Source: Verrucomicrobiota bacterium (lineage in GTDB: Bacteria; Verrucomicrobiota; Verrucomicrobiia; Limisphaerales; JADJPG01). Taken from it: a DNA stretch of 64,000 nucleotides. Where the stretch lies: positions 41,220 through 105,219 of the forward strand of contig JADJPG010000025.1 of assembly GCA_016713365.1 (NCBI GenBank), written 5' to 3'. Under the pieces are notes generated by a model. It saw only the letters and a list, made by a program, of their open reading frames with translations, made no database searches and was not told the DNA's origin. Positions 48,053 through 56,471 of the stretch are shown here, piece after piece (position 1 is the first letter of the stretch; each line of letters begins with the position of its first letter). The position numbers and the translations under genes were made by a program.

Positions 48053-48724
48053 ATGAATGCAAGTGTGAAACCCGGTGCCGATGAAACGCTGAAGACTCGC
48101 CCTAGCCTCCTTTCCAAGATCCGACGGGACGATGAGGACGGCTGGACCCGGTTTTACGACCTTTACGAGGACTTCATTTATCTGGCAGCGCGTGGGGCCC
48201 GTTTGTCGCACCAAGAATCTCAGGACGTGGTCCAGGAGACTATTATTACGGTGCGAAAGTACATTCACTCTTTCGTTCCCGATGCTGATCGCGGCAAGTT
48301 TAGAACCTGGCTTCGAACACTCGCCGCATCGCGAATCGCTGATCACTATCGGGAGCGGGGTCGCAATCCCCTCGAGATGACAAACTCGGTGGACTTCAAT
48401 TCTGCGGAGGACGAACCCGCGACTTCCACCACCAACCGAATTCCCGACCTGAACGCGGAGGCACTTGACCGGATGATCGATCGGAAACTCGAGCAGGCAA
48501 TCCTCAACAAAGCGAGGGCGCTGGCCAAGGAGATCGTTTCCGTGGAGAACTACCAAGCGTATGATCTCCGCGTGCTGCAGGAAAAGACTGCGAAGCAAGT
48601 GGCAAGGTGTTTGGGGGTCAATGCCGTGACAGTTCGGGTTCGCGCGTTCCGGACCAAGCGGGAAGTCAATCGGCAGGTGCGACGAATCGTCAAAGAGCTG
48701 GGAAAAGCCCATCGCGGAACGTAG
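48053..48724 (+). CDS. ECF-type RNA polymerase sigma factor
   Basis: Region 2 is visible as WTRFYDLYEDFIYLAARGAR and SQDVVQETIITVRKYIHSF, with GKFRTWLRTLAASRIADHYR after it. Region 4 is YDLRVLQEKTAKQVARCLGV plus NAVTVRVRAFRTKREVN, which fits a helix-turn-helix. The product is 223 residues when started at the ATG at 48053. It lies next to, and convergent with, the Ser/Thr kinase-DUF1080 locus on the opposite strand. In Verrucomicrobiota and Planctomycetota, kinases often sit beside ECF sigma genes, so the kinase may control this sigma factor by phosphorylation (inference). No classical anti-sigma factor lies beside it. Confidence 0.85.
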   Translation: MNASVKPGADETLKTRPSLLSKIRRDDEDGWTRFYDLYEDFIYLAARGARLSHQESQDVVQETIITVRKYIHSFVPDADRGKFRTWLRTLAASRIADHYRERGRNPLEMTNSVDFNSAEDEPATSTTNRIPDLNAEALDRMIDRKLEQAILNKARALAKEIVSVENYQAYDLRVLQEKTAKQVARCLGVNAVTVRVRAFRTKREVNRQVRRIVKELGKAHRGT

Positions 48725-48790
48725 TCGGGGCCCTCAACAGATTTGCTACGAAGGCCGATTGATTTGCGGCGGGACGCCTCGCCGGAGTTG

Positions 48791-50134
48791 TCAGTCCAAT
48801 CGGCGGACCCGAATGCTTCGAAACCATACGGAAGTGCCTTCGTCCTGAAGCCTTAGGTGTCCTCCACGTTCTGTCAGGTCAATGGGAAATTCCTTTTGCA
48901 GTCTTCTCAGCCGGTTGGTCCATTCAGTTGAAGAGTAATCCACGTCGAGGATTTTCTTATCGTTGAGCCAATGCTCGATGACGGTTCCATCGCAGACAAT
49001 GCGGCCGCTGTTCCATTGACCCGGAGGTTTGGTGTTGTCGTGACCCGGACCAGCAACAAAACACAGCGCGCCGGCCCGCTTGGTGGGTGAGCTTCCCTCT
49101 GGAGTCAAAGAGTTGTCGAGGATTTGATATTCGTACTGGCCTGGGCGGTATAATATGCCGCTTCTTCCTTTCGCTTCGATCTTCCAATCAAATCGCAGTT
49201 CAAAATCCTTTGGAACGCTCTTCTCAGATATCAAGTCTCCTCCGGCCCGAATGCGGGCAATGGCTCCCTCCCCTCCCTCCCAATTGCCCCCGCTCGCCTT
49301 CCATCCGTCAAGGTCATTTCCGTTGTAGAGCAATTCGAACCCGGCGAGCTTTTCCTCTTCAGAAAGGTTATTGGGAACCGAAGTGCTTTGGACACGGGAG
49401 GCAACGGACGGAAATCGTTTGCTTTGTCTTAAACGAATATCCCTGAATTGAACGGTGGTGGACTCGCTGGCCCGGAGCTGTAAAGCGAGGATTCCTTCGC
49501 TCGGCTTTCTTGGGGTCTCCATATCAAGCACCTCGGTAACATTGTGCCCATTGACGCTGTGGATGATTCGATTGCCATCCGCAATCACCACCATTTCATT
49601 CCAATCACTTCTCCTGATGTCAGCCCGTAGTTCAGCAACGGATATAGCGGTATTGGTCGATATTTCACGCCGCCCATGGCTGCTCCATGCCACGCGTTCG
49701 CCAGCCTTGCCGCGCAGGTCATTATTTCGAAAGAGAGCTCCTGTGAACTGTCGTTGATCTAGATCGTTGTCGGCGTCGATGTCTGCTTGAAATCCATCGA
49801 CCGTCCACTGGTTCGCATTCACAATCCGGCCTCGGTAGAAGACCCCTGAATTGCCACGGGCAATCTTGTAGGATATTCGAAGCTCAAAATCCTCCAGTGG
49901 GCGATTGGTCCAAATCAAAAATGTCTCTCCGTCACCAGACAGACTGCCAGATAGATGACCTGTTATCACCCCGTCCTCGACCGACCATATTTTTGGATGA
50001 CCATCCCAACCCTTAAGTGTTCTACCGTTGAACAGGGGCGGAAACCACAAGCCACTCACCGGGGCTGATAGGCATGTAGAATCGCTGATAAGCCCAAAAA
50101 GAAGCGAGCAGGACAACGAACACCGAACTGCCAA
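48791..50134 (-). CDS. Tandem DUF1080 (3-keto-disaccharide hydrolase-like) domains, probably the outer part of the upstream kinase
   Basis: Two DUF1080 domains are present. The first starts PPLFNGRTLKGWDGHPKIWS, the second FELLYNGNDLDGWKASGGNW, and each ends with FRDIRLRQ or FRSIRVRR. DUF1080 is a concanavalin-like fold found in secreted sugar-active proteins. The start given (ATG at 50134) could encode a signal peptide (CSLSCSLLFGLISDS), but it overlaps the kinase gene by 113 bp. A one-base shift near 50040 would join kinase, membrane helix and DUF1080 domains into one receptor kinase of about 765 residues. I favour the fusion, because the DUF1080 consensus begins exactly where the kinase frame goes wrong. 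Confidence 0.75.
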   Translation of the reverse strand: MAVRCSLSCSLLFGLISDSTCLSAPVSGLWFPPLFNGRTLKGWDGHPKIWSVEDGVITGHLSGSLSGDGETFLIWTNRPLEDFELRISYKIARGNSGVFYRGRIVNANQWTVDGFQADIDADNDLDQRQFTGALFRNNDLRGKAGERVAWSSHGRREISTNTAISVAELRADIRRSDWNEMVVIADGNRIIHSVNGHNVTEVLDMETPRKPSEGILALQLRASESTTVQFRDIRLRQSKRFPSVASRVQSTSVPNNLSEEEKLAGFELLYNGNDLDGWKASGGNWEGGEGAIARIRAGGDLISEKSVPKDFELRFDWKIEAKGRSGILYRPGQYEYQILDNSLTPEGSSPTKRAGALCFVAGPGHDNTKPPGQWNSGRIVCDGTVIEHWLNDKKILDVDYSSTEWTNRLRRLQKEFPIDLTERGGHLRLQDEGTSVWFRSIRVRRLD

Positions 50135-51095
50135 GCAGTGCAGCGATTAGGTTTTGCCGAAGTTTCCGTTTTCTTTTCACGGACCCCCCGCTTTTCAGAC
50201 TCAACAAGTCGCTGACCATTGCTCGCGCGGATTGGTAGCGCTTCGAAGGCCTTGGATCACATGCCTTTCCTATGATGGTGTTTAGTTCCAACAGAGAGCT
50301 GCGTTCGGACATTTCTTCGATGCCGTCCGGAAGTTTTGGAAAATCTCTGCGAGGTCGGCCGGTACAGGTTTCGTAGAGCACTATTCCGAGAGCGTAGATG
50401 TCTGCTTCCTTGGTGCCAGGTCCTTCCTTCGGGAAGTATCCCTCGGTTCCGGCAAATGATATGGTGCTGTCTGAGTCGGTGACCAACCCAGGGTCCGCAA
50501 GTTTTGGCACTCCTTCGATGAAGATGATGTTTGACGGTTTGATGTCTCGATGCACCAACCCATTTTTGTGCAGGTTTTCCACGGCCGATGCCAGCGGGAT
50601 AAGGATCTCAAGGCACTCAGCGAAAGGAAAACGACCACGCGATTTGAGGTCGCTTTTTAGGTTTCTTGGAGTGTAGGAGTCAGGCTCGATTTTCTGGCCG
50701 GCAACCACATCGTCGGCCAATTCCATGATGTAGTAGAAGCGACCTAAGTCGTCTTTCCGTCCGACATGAAGGATCTGCACCTGGCATGGGAAATTTCGAG
50801 CGAGCGGTGCAAACGTTTTGATGCCGTTGTACTCCCGTTCGTATGGTTCTTCAGACTGAAATGATTCCCGAAAAACAATCTTTACCGCCCTAAAGCTGCC
50901 TTCCGCATCTTTGGCCAGCCATACTTCCCCATAACCACCCCCACCGATCAATTTTATGAGCTTATATTCGGGACCAGTCCGGGGGATAGGGGGCGCCTGA
51001 GAGGTGTCGACGTTAGATGCAGATGGAACACCATTTAAGCAATCAGCGTGATTGGTCGAAAAGGGAGCCGAATCACCTTCTGGGAGTTGATTCAT
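50022..51095 (-). CDS. Ser/Thr protein kinase (Pkn2/Hanks type), single-pass membrane
   Basis: The Gly-rich loop is IGGGGYGEVWLAKD, the ATP-binding Lys is in RAVKIVFRE, and the catalytic loop is LVHRDIKPSN. The DFG position reads ADPGLVTD, an unusual but not unique change. The activation segment is FAGTEGYFPKEGPG, then ADIYALGIVLYE. The kinase domain spans about residues 40-300. A membrane helix (LIAALLGSSVFVVLLASFWA) follows, and the predicted outside part is cut off by a stop that is probably a frameshift. GGAAAAG sits 9 bp before the ATG as ribosome binding site. It should phosphorylate cytoplasmic proteins, plausibly the sigma factor encoded at 48053. Confidence 0.88.
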   Translation of the reverse strand: MNQLPEGDSAPFSTNHADCLNGVPSASNVDTSQAPPIPRTGPEYKLIKLIGGGGYGEVWLAKDAEGSFRAVKIVFRESFQSEEPYEREYNGIKTFAPLARNFPCQVQILHVGRKDDLGRFYYIMELADDVVAGQKIEPDSYTPRNLKSDLKSRGRFPFAECLEILIPLASAVENLHKNGLVHRDIKPSNIIFIEGVPKLADPGLVTDSDSTISFAGTEGYFPKEGPGTKEADIYALGIVLYETCTGRPRRDFPKLPDGIEEMSERSSLLELNTIIGKACDPRPSKRYQSARAMVSDLLSLKSGGSVKRKRKLRQNLIAALLGSSVFVVLLASFWAYQRFYMPISPGEWLVVSAPVQR

Positions 51096-51775
51096 TGGTT
51101 AATCTTTTCCCACAATCGCGAGCAGCTGTCATCTGCATTCCTTGACCGCCCCGTCGACGGATTTCCGAGCTGAGTATGTTAAAAGTAAGGTTGGGAGGTT
51201 TTGGACGACGTGGATGTGCCGACCGTTTTCGAAGAATCCAACCACATGCTCGGAAACCATATGCCAAAAAAGAAGCAAAAGCTGGTTCCGAAGTGCGCAT
51301 CCGTCACATCAAGGCGGCCTTGTGGTGAGGAGTTGGCCTAAGTCCTCCAAGGGCCGGTTGCTGGTCATAATCTCCGCCTCGTAGCTCAGCACGTAGCCCC
51401 GGTAGACGGCTGAGGCGGAGCCGGAATTCCCGCACAGGGTAACTAGGAGGTTCATTGCGACTCCGCCCTGGCAACGCAGTTGAACCCCTTCTTCGCAACC
51501 GAACGATGCTGGGATGCCCGGTTGGACTGGAGGGCTCCCCTGGCGATCAGGCATCGGCCAATCTTCTCGCGGACGTCCTGCACGGCTGGCGCTTCGCCGA
51601 TGGAGGCGACAAGCCGGCTCGCGATCGGACGGAGCCGCCGGCATTTTCCGGTCGCCAGGAGCGCTCTCTTCGTTCTCGATCCTTGTCCGTGGACGGACTT
51701 GGAACGGCACCCGACGTGGGTGGCTCGCGACCCGGAGGTGGCGAGGTGGTTTCATCGTTTCGAAAGCCGCCGGAC
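51096..51775. other. Gene-poor boundary region with a possible IstB remnant
   Basis: This 680-bp gap separates the kinase gene from the trb operon. The only recognisable piece is a minus-strand stretch at 51309-51453 with EAEIMTSNRPLEDLGQLL, which resembles the C-terminal TSN motif region of IS21-family IstB ATPases. The remaining frames are arginine- and proline-rich noise. It may be the scar of an insertion sequence at the edge of the mobile region. Confidence 0.35.
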
Positions 51776-52708
51776 TTACGGTCCGTCCGGCAGCGGGAGA
51801 TTTCCGGGACGGATCGTTGTGACATCGATCGACTGCGTGATGTAGAGATAGAACTGTTTGCCGGCGGGCACCCGGACGAAGATCCCGTCGCGTTTGATGG
51901 CCTCCAGGATTTGCGCCGAGTAGGTGTTGAGCACCGCGCTGGCGCCGCCTTGCGCGAGGTTGCGGGCGGAGCGACTGACCCCGAAACCGAACGGCGTCGG
52001 GTGCGTTTCTTGCAAGCCCTCAGCAAGACCGGACAACGCGGTGGCCAGAAACAGCTTCACTTCCGCCAACGAATCATTCCGCAACACCTCGCCGCGAATC
52101 CCGGCGCTGCCGTCGGTGATCCCCCACCCCTGTTCCGCGACATCAAACTCCCGGTCGAGCGCGGTGCCGGTGACCGTCAGCTGGACGCCGTGCGGCAGCA
52201 CGAGGTGCCACGAGCCGGACGCCGTGATTCGCTCGCGGACCCGTTCCAGATTTCCGATGCCGTGCACCTCGGTTCCCGACGGGAGGACGTTTTGTCCATT
52301 CCACCAAACGTCCTCCGTGGTCAACCCGATGATCGGCGTGTTGGGGGTGAGCGATTCCAGGGTGTTGACCAGCTGGCACTGCAACAGGCGGCCGAAGGGC
52401 ACCTGGTCGGCCACGGTAACATTGGTCTGCGTCGGGAGCTCCACGTGGACACTGAAAAGGATTGGATGCTGGTTGGTGCCGCCAAAGCCCTCGCGCTTCA
52501 TCGGGACGGGAACGACCGGCAGCGACGGGCGCGTGATGGTCAGATGCGCGTTCGAACCCGCCGCCGGTAAATTCGAAGGTTGGCGCTGGGGAGTGGTAGT
52601 GCGTTTCGACGGGAGAGAGGCCAGGCCGATGACGAGACCGACCAGGCTCAGGATGGCGATCACTTGGCCGACGCGGGTGTGAAGGAAGTCAAGGAGTCGT
52701 GCTTTCAT
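51776..52708 (-). CDS. trbI: Type IV secretion core protein TrbI/VirB10-like
   Basis: An inner-membrane helix lies at residues 13-32 (VGQVIAILSLVGLVIGLASL), and a proline-rich spacer follows. The VirB10-type outer domain has VPFGRLLQCQLVNTLESLT, IIGLTTEDVWWNGQNVLPSG, and then the C-terminal barrel-forming part ending FYLYITQSIDV. In conjugation systems VirB10 bridges both membranes in the T4SS core complex with VirB7 and VirB9. The start overlaps the trbG stop by 20 bp. It is the last gene of the operon in the window. VirB11, VirD4/TraG and a relaxase are not found after it. At 310 residues it is shorter than many TrbI proteins. Confidence 0.8.
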   Translation of the reverse strand: MKARLLDFLHTRVGQVIAILSLVGLVIGLASLPSKRTTTPQRQPSNLPAAGSNAHLTITRPSLPVVPVPMKREGFGGTNQHPILFSVHVELPTQTNVTVADQVPFGRLLQCQLVNTLESLTPNTPIIGLTTEDVWWNGQNVLPSGTEVHGIGNLERVRERITASGSWHLVLPHGVQLTVTGTALDREFDVAEQGWGITDGSAGIRGEVLRNDSLAEVKLFLATALSGLAEGLQETHPTPFGFGVSRSARNLAQGGASAVLNTYSAQILEAIKRDGIFVRVPAGKQFYLYITQSIDVTTIRPGNLPLPDGP

Positions 52709-53600
52709 GTTTGGGAGAACGGGCGGGACGAGGGGGACGAGCTTCAGGGCGGTCGGAGGGGCAACGCGGAGCGATCAGGCGCGGACCTACCCGTTCGAAC
52801 ACGATCCGGAAATCGTTCTGCACGGAGATTCCGGGAGGAGTGCCCCTGGTTCCCGCGGCAATGATCAGGAAAACGGAGGACTGGCTGCAGGGCCCGACGA
52901 TGCCGGAGCCGTGCGCGGCGGCTTGGGAGAAGGTTCGATCGCCGACGGTGACCGCGAGGGTCTCCGGTTTGTAGATCACCGGGGCGATGGTGGGATTGTG
53001 AATGGTCGCGTGAAAGACCAGCGCGTCGTCCGATTCGAAACGGAACACCTCCTCCAGCACCACCTCGCAGCCGGCGTGAATCACGCGGCGCCGTGGCGTC
53101 CCCCGTTGCACCTGCGCGACTCGGTCCGGGTGCTGGAGTCGGATGGGCTCATAGAGCTCGGCCATCTCCAGCAGGGCGGACAGCCGCGCCGGAGTGGGCC
53201 GGCGGCGGGCGGGCCCCGACCGTGACGCGAGCGTGGGACGGTCCACGAAGGTAACCGAGAGCAGCGGGTCGGTAGATTCGATGCACTGGAGCACATAGGT
53301 CTGTCCACGCCAGCCGACGCTCAGGGTGGCGGAGGCATTGGTCGCCAGCGCCCTCAAGGCGAAGAACGCGTTGCCCGGACGGAACGAGATCTGGAACAGC
53401 GCGGGCGGCCCGGGTTCCGGCGAGAAGAAAGCCCCTTCCAGATCCGAGATGGGACTGGGAAAGCGAACGGTCGTGAGCTGGTCGCGCGCGACCGGAAGGC
53501 GCACCATCTGGGCGGGGTTGAGAAGAATTTGGCGGACCGCCTCGGCGGCGGGAACCGGCAGGACGGCGAGGAGGAGAAGGAGGTTAGCGAGCGGCTTCAT
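52689..53600 (-). CDS. trbG: Type IV secretion protein TrbG/VirB9-like
   Basis: The ATG at 53600 gives a signal peptide (MKPLANLLLLLAVLPVPAAE). A beta-rich domain (VARDQLTTVRFPSPISD and LFQISFRPGNAFFALRALA) and a C-terminal part (LVFHATIHNPTIAPVIYKPE) follow. The identification as VirB9/TrbG rests on operon order between TrbF and TrbI, size and signal peptide more than on sharp motifs. It would form part of the outer-membrane core complex. The upstream extension to 53759 is the wrong frame for trbF and is rejected. It overlaps trbF by 17 bp and trbI by 20 bp, pointing to coupled translation. Confidence 0.65.
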   Translation of the reverse strand: MKPLANLLLLLAVLPVPAAEAVRQILLNPAQMVRLPVARDQLTTVRFPSPISDLEGAFFSPEPGPPALFQISFRPGNAFFALRALATNASATLSVGWRGQTYVLQCIESTDPLLSVTFVDRPTLASRSGPARRRPTPARLSALLEMAELYEPIRLQHPDRVAQVQRGTPRRRVIHAGCEVVLEEVFRFESDDALVFHATIHNPTIAPVIYKPETLAVTVGDRTFSQAAAHGSGIVGPCSQSSVFLIIAAGTRGTPPGISVQNDFRIVFERVGPRLIAPRCPSDRPEARPPRPARSPKHESTTP

Positions 53601-54246
53601 AGCGGAGGCTGAATTCAGACAGCACGGTGGGCTGACGGCGGTTGCGCAACAGGTCGGGGTTGGGTTTGAGCACCAGATCGAGAACGAAGGGAACCGGCTC
53701 CACGAAGCCCTGCTGCTGAAACGTCCCCTTGCGCACCAGCTGACCGGAGGCCTGGACATGCACGCCGTTGGGACGAATCTCGAGCGCCTCCAGCCGGGTG
53801 ACGCTCGGCTGCTGGTGAATCAATTTCTGCTGAAATTCCGCGGCCTCCGCCGCGACGAGAGTTCTGGCCTGCTGGAGGGCGCCCGGGGTGAACAGGGCCG
53901 TGGTGAGTTCCGGCAGATCGAAGTCGCCGGGATTTCTCAGCAGCAGCGCCGTCGTGGCCAGGAGCGACTGCTGGATGTGCAGCTCTTTGGCCTCGGCGAA
54001 CAGCCGCCCGGGCGCGAGCTCGGTGTTGCCCGCGCCATCGAGCACGACGAAGCGCATTTCCTGGCGGGCGGCACCGATGGCCAGACAAAGGCTGAGGACA
54101 GAGCAGAGCAGGGCGGTGAAGACGGTGATGGTGCCCCAGTGAAACAGGCGGTCCCGACGGGCAAAGAATGCGGCGACACCGGGGGCGGCCGGCGGGGGCG
54201 GTTCCGGCAGGTCCTTGGGGATGATCGTGGGATCGGGAGGCGTCAT
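53584..54246 (-). CDS. trbF: Type IV secretion protein TrbF/VirB8-like
   Basis: A short proline-rich cytoplasmic start (PKDLPEPPPPAAPGVAAFFA), a membrane helix (WGTITVFTALLCSVLSLCLA) and a periplasmic NTF2-like domain fit the VirB8/TrbF plan, as does the 220-residue length. VirB8 proteins nucleate T4SS assembly at the inner membrane. The start overlaps the trbL stop as ATGA. Operon position between TrbL and TrbG is the classical trb order and strengthens the call. Confidence 0.7.
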   Translation of the reverse strand: MTPPDPTIIPKDLPEPPPPAAPGVAAFFARRDRLFHWGTITVFTALLCSVLSLCLAIGAARQEMRFVVLDGAGNTELAPGRLFAEAKELHIQQSLLATTALLLRNPGDFDLPELTTALFTPGALQQARTLVAAEAAEFQQKLIHQQPSVTRLEALEIRPNGVHVQASGQLVRKGTFQQQGFVEPVPFVLDLVLKPNPDLLRNRRQPTVLSEFSLRYEAAR

Positions 54247-55280
54247 GGGCGGTAGCGGTTAAATGGCTTCGCGAGGGTTTCCTGAACGGCGTTTTCCAGC
54301 GTGGGATCCTGGTCGTTGAAGGAACGGATCGACGGAGATTCCGGTGGACCACCCGGCGGCGGGTCCGGTGTCAGGAGCGGGGGCGCCGCGCTGTCGGCAT
54401 CGTTCCGCCGGGCCGGGCGTGGGGCCGGGCCGGAGAAAAACCCGGTGGCGGCGCTGACCGCCATGGCCAGACCGCCCGCCAGCGACGTGGCGGCACGGGG
54501 AATCAGGGACGCGGCCCCGGATCCGCCGGTCAGCAGGCGTTGGATCAGAACCGGAGCCAGGACGGTGGAGAAGAGGATCCAGAGGGCGATGGCCGCGATG
54601 GACAGGAGGTTGGTGAAAACGTAGGCGGACTTTCCCAGCGCGCTGTTCCCATAGAAGCCGAGGTCGGTCTGGTTGCCCAGCAACCCGTCCGTGATGGTCG
54701 CGGCCAGGGCTAGACCCAGCGGCCAGGAAAGCACTCCGAGGATGCGCAGGAGGTGGCGCATGGCCAGACCGGCGACCGGTGGGATGGCGAAACAGGGGAA
54801 CAGCAGCGCGGATAGCACCCAATACAACAGAAGCAGGCCCTGCTGCAGGATGGAGATGTAGAAGAGGGTGGCCATGGCCAGCCAGGAGATCAGCACGAGA
54901 ATCGCGTAGACGATGGCTTCGAAAAGACCGGACTTGAAGACCATGTCCCACCACGACTCTCCGGCGTCGCTCCCCTGCGCCTGGGCCAACCGCTCCTTGT
55001 AGCGGGTGGCGATGTTCTCGGGCCGGGCGGGAACGTGCCGGTGGACGAATCCCTGCAGGATCTGTTGCGCGTCATTGATCAGCGAGTGCGAATGAACGAG
55101 CAGCAACACGATGAGAAACAGCTTGGTCAGATGGCGGATCCAGTCGACCGGCTGCGGCGGCCCCCCCCAGAAGAGGAAGGCGAAGGAGACGACCAGCAGG
55201 GCCATCGCCGCCGGCATGAACGCCTGGTGCAGCTGGGCGCAACTGGCCACGAAATCCGGAAAGAGTTGTTCGAAGGTCAT
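54243..55280 (-). CDS. trbL: Type IV secretion membrane protein TrbL/VirB6-like
   Basis: The 345-residue protein has six or seven hydrophobic segments (for example LLVVSFAFLFWGG, IVYAILVLISWLAMATLFYI, LLYWVLSALLFPCFAIPPVA and SIAAIALWILFSTVLAPVLI). A Pro/Ser-rich cytoplasmic tail ends PFNRYRP. This is the layout of VirB6/TrbL channel-like inner-membrane proteins. It sits between trbJ and trbF as in Agrobacterium-type trb operons. Its stop overlaps the trbF start. Confidence 0.8.
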   Translation of the reverse strand: MTFEQLFPDFVASCAQLHQAFMPAAMALLVVSFAFLFWGGPPQPVDWIRHLTKLFLIVLLLVHSHSLINDAQQILQGFVHRHVPARPENIATRYKERLAQAQGSDAGESWWDMVFKSGLFEAIVYAILVLISWLAMATLFYISILQQGLLLLYWVLSALLFPCFAIPPVAGLAMRHLLRILGVLSWPLGLALAATITDGLLGNQTDLGFYGNSALGKSAYVFTNLLSIAAIALWILFSTVLAPVLIQRLLTGGSGAASLIPRAATSLAGGLAMAVSAATGFFSGPAPRPARRNDADSAAPPLLTPDPPPGGPPESPSIRSFNDQDPTLENAVQETLAKPFNRYRP

Positions 55281-55319
55281 AATTCAGGACGGCGGACGAT
55301 GGTGGGTTGACTAGCGGCG

Positions 55320-56069
55320 TTACTGGCGTGAACGCCGGATCGTGACCGTGGACGAGACGGGCGTAAGGAAGGTCTGCGCCCGGGCGAATCCGGCCTGCGC
55401 CTCCACTGCGCGATCCTCCCGGCGCGCCTCCGTCTGCCGGGCCGCATCGGCGTTGTTGTCGAGTGATTGGACCAGGGCGGCGCCCAGGGCGGAGGCCCGT
55501 TCGCCGTCAATGGCGTTCAGGGCGGCGACCTGGGTGGATGCCACGGCCTGCAGCTTCTGCACCTCCGCCAGATCTTTGGCGGTCTGGATGGCCTCGGTGG
55601 TCTGCCGAATCCCCTGCAGCAGGGCGGTGCGTCGCTCCTCCGTCTCGCGCACCACGGCGAGGTATTGCGCGGTCGTGCGCTGCGCGGCCTCGAAGGGCTT
55701 GTAACGATCCAGCTGACGCTGCACGGTGGATCCGTCGGGAGCCGTGACAAACTCGCCTATCGCGCGGTAAACCTGACCGCCGTCGTAAGCGAGAGCCCCG
55801 TAGCCCGTGCAGGGAGTCGTGGAGGAGGAGCGTTCGGCCGAGCTGTTGCCGAGGCTTTGCAGCACCGCCGCGGCACCGGGCACTTGCTGCAGGCCGGCGG
55901 CATTGCCGAGGCGGTTGATCACGTCGCGGGAGAGAGTCAGATGGTCCCGCTGCAGCGTCGTGTGGAGGACGGTTTCCGCCAGCACGCCGGGGTCGGTGAC
56001 CACCCATTGGGCGTGGGCGGTGCCGTGGAGGATTAGAACACTGGTGAGGAGGAGGAGTTTTTGTTTCAT
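55320..56069 (-). CDS. trbJ: Type IV secretion protein TrbJ/VirB5-like
   Basis: A signal peptide (MKQKLLLLTSVLILHGTAHA) precedes QWVVTDPGVLAETVLHTTLQ, which is close to the usual TrbJ opening. A long helical region follows (RQTTEAIQTAKDLAEVQKLQ) ending with SSTVTIRRSRQ. VirB5/TrbJ proteins are exported, minor pilus-tip or adhesion components. It starts 3 bp after the lipoprotein gene and lies 39 bp before trbL. Both family and order support the call. Confidence 0.8.
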   Translation of the reverse strand: MKQKLLLLTSVLILHGTAHAQWVVTDPGVLAETVLHTTLQRDHLTLSRDVINRLGNAAGLQQVPGAAAVLQSLGNSSAERSSSTTPCTGYGALAYDGGQVYRAIGEFVTAPDGSTVQRQLDRYKPFEAAQRTTAQYLAVVRETEERRTALLQGIRQTTEAIQTAKDLAEVQKLQAVASTQVAALNAIDGERASALGAALVQSLDNNADAARQTEARREDRAVEAQAGFARAQTFLTPVSSTVTIRRSRQ

Positions 56070-56072
56070 GAG

Positions 56073-56471
56073 TTAGTCGATGGTTTGTTGGGTGGCGTTA
56101 AAGCGAACGCCGCCCTCTTCGCGGGCCGGAACGTTCACTGAAAAAGGCTGGGCGAATCCCGGCTGGTTGCGTTGGGATTCCTGGAGGTTCCAATACAGCT
56201 GCTTGACGCCGTCGGAGCGGCCCCTCTCGAAGCCGTGCTGGAAGGCGCGCTGTTCGCTGCGCGTTTTCCACGCGTGAATCCCCTCGCCGAGCAAGACTCC
56301 GGCAGCCGCCCCGCCAGCCGTGGCGAGAGGATTGCCGTGGCTCAGTTGATGGGCGGCGACCGCGCCGCCGGCCGCGAGGGTGGCGTCGGTCAGCGGCCGG
56401 CCGAACTGGCTGCAGCCGGTCATGCTGATGCCGAGCAGCCCCAGTGAAAAAGGAAGGAATTTATTTCGCAT
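56073..56471 (-). CDS. Small T4SS-associated lipoprotein (VirB7/TrbK-like position)
   Basis: The ATG at 56471 gives a lipoprotein signal with the lipobox LGISMTGC (Cys at residue 20). A Gly/Ala-rich segment (LAAGGAVAAHQLSHGNPLAT, then GGAAAGVLLGEGIHAW) and a hydrophilic C-terminal part follow. Its 132 residues and place inside the trb operon suggest a VirB7-like stabiliser of the core complex or a TrbK-like exclusion lipoprotein. The Gly-rich stretch resembles glycine-zipper outer-membrane proteins. It overlaps the end of trbE by 11 bp. Confidence 0.6.
   Translation of the reverse strand: MRNKFLPFSLGLLGISMTGCSQFGRPLTDATLAAGGAVAAHQLSHGNPLATAGGAAAGVLLGEGIHAWKTRSEQRAFQHGFERGRSDGVKQLYWNLQESQRNQPGFAQPFSVNVPAREEGGVRFNATQQTID

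Noticed and set aside
51455..52570. 371-codon plus-strand frame opposite trbI
   Set aside because: The minus strand carries the VirB10-like motifs and overlaps trbG as an operon. The plus frame is arginine-rich noise.
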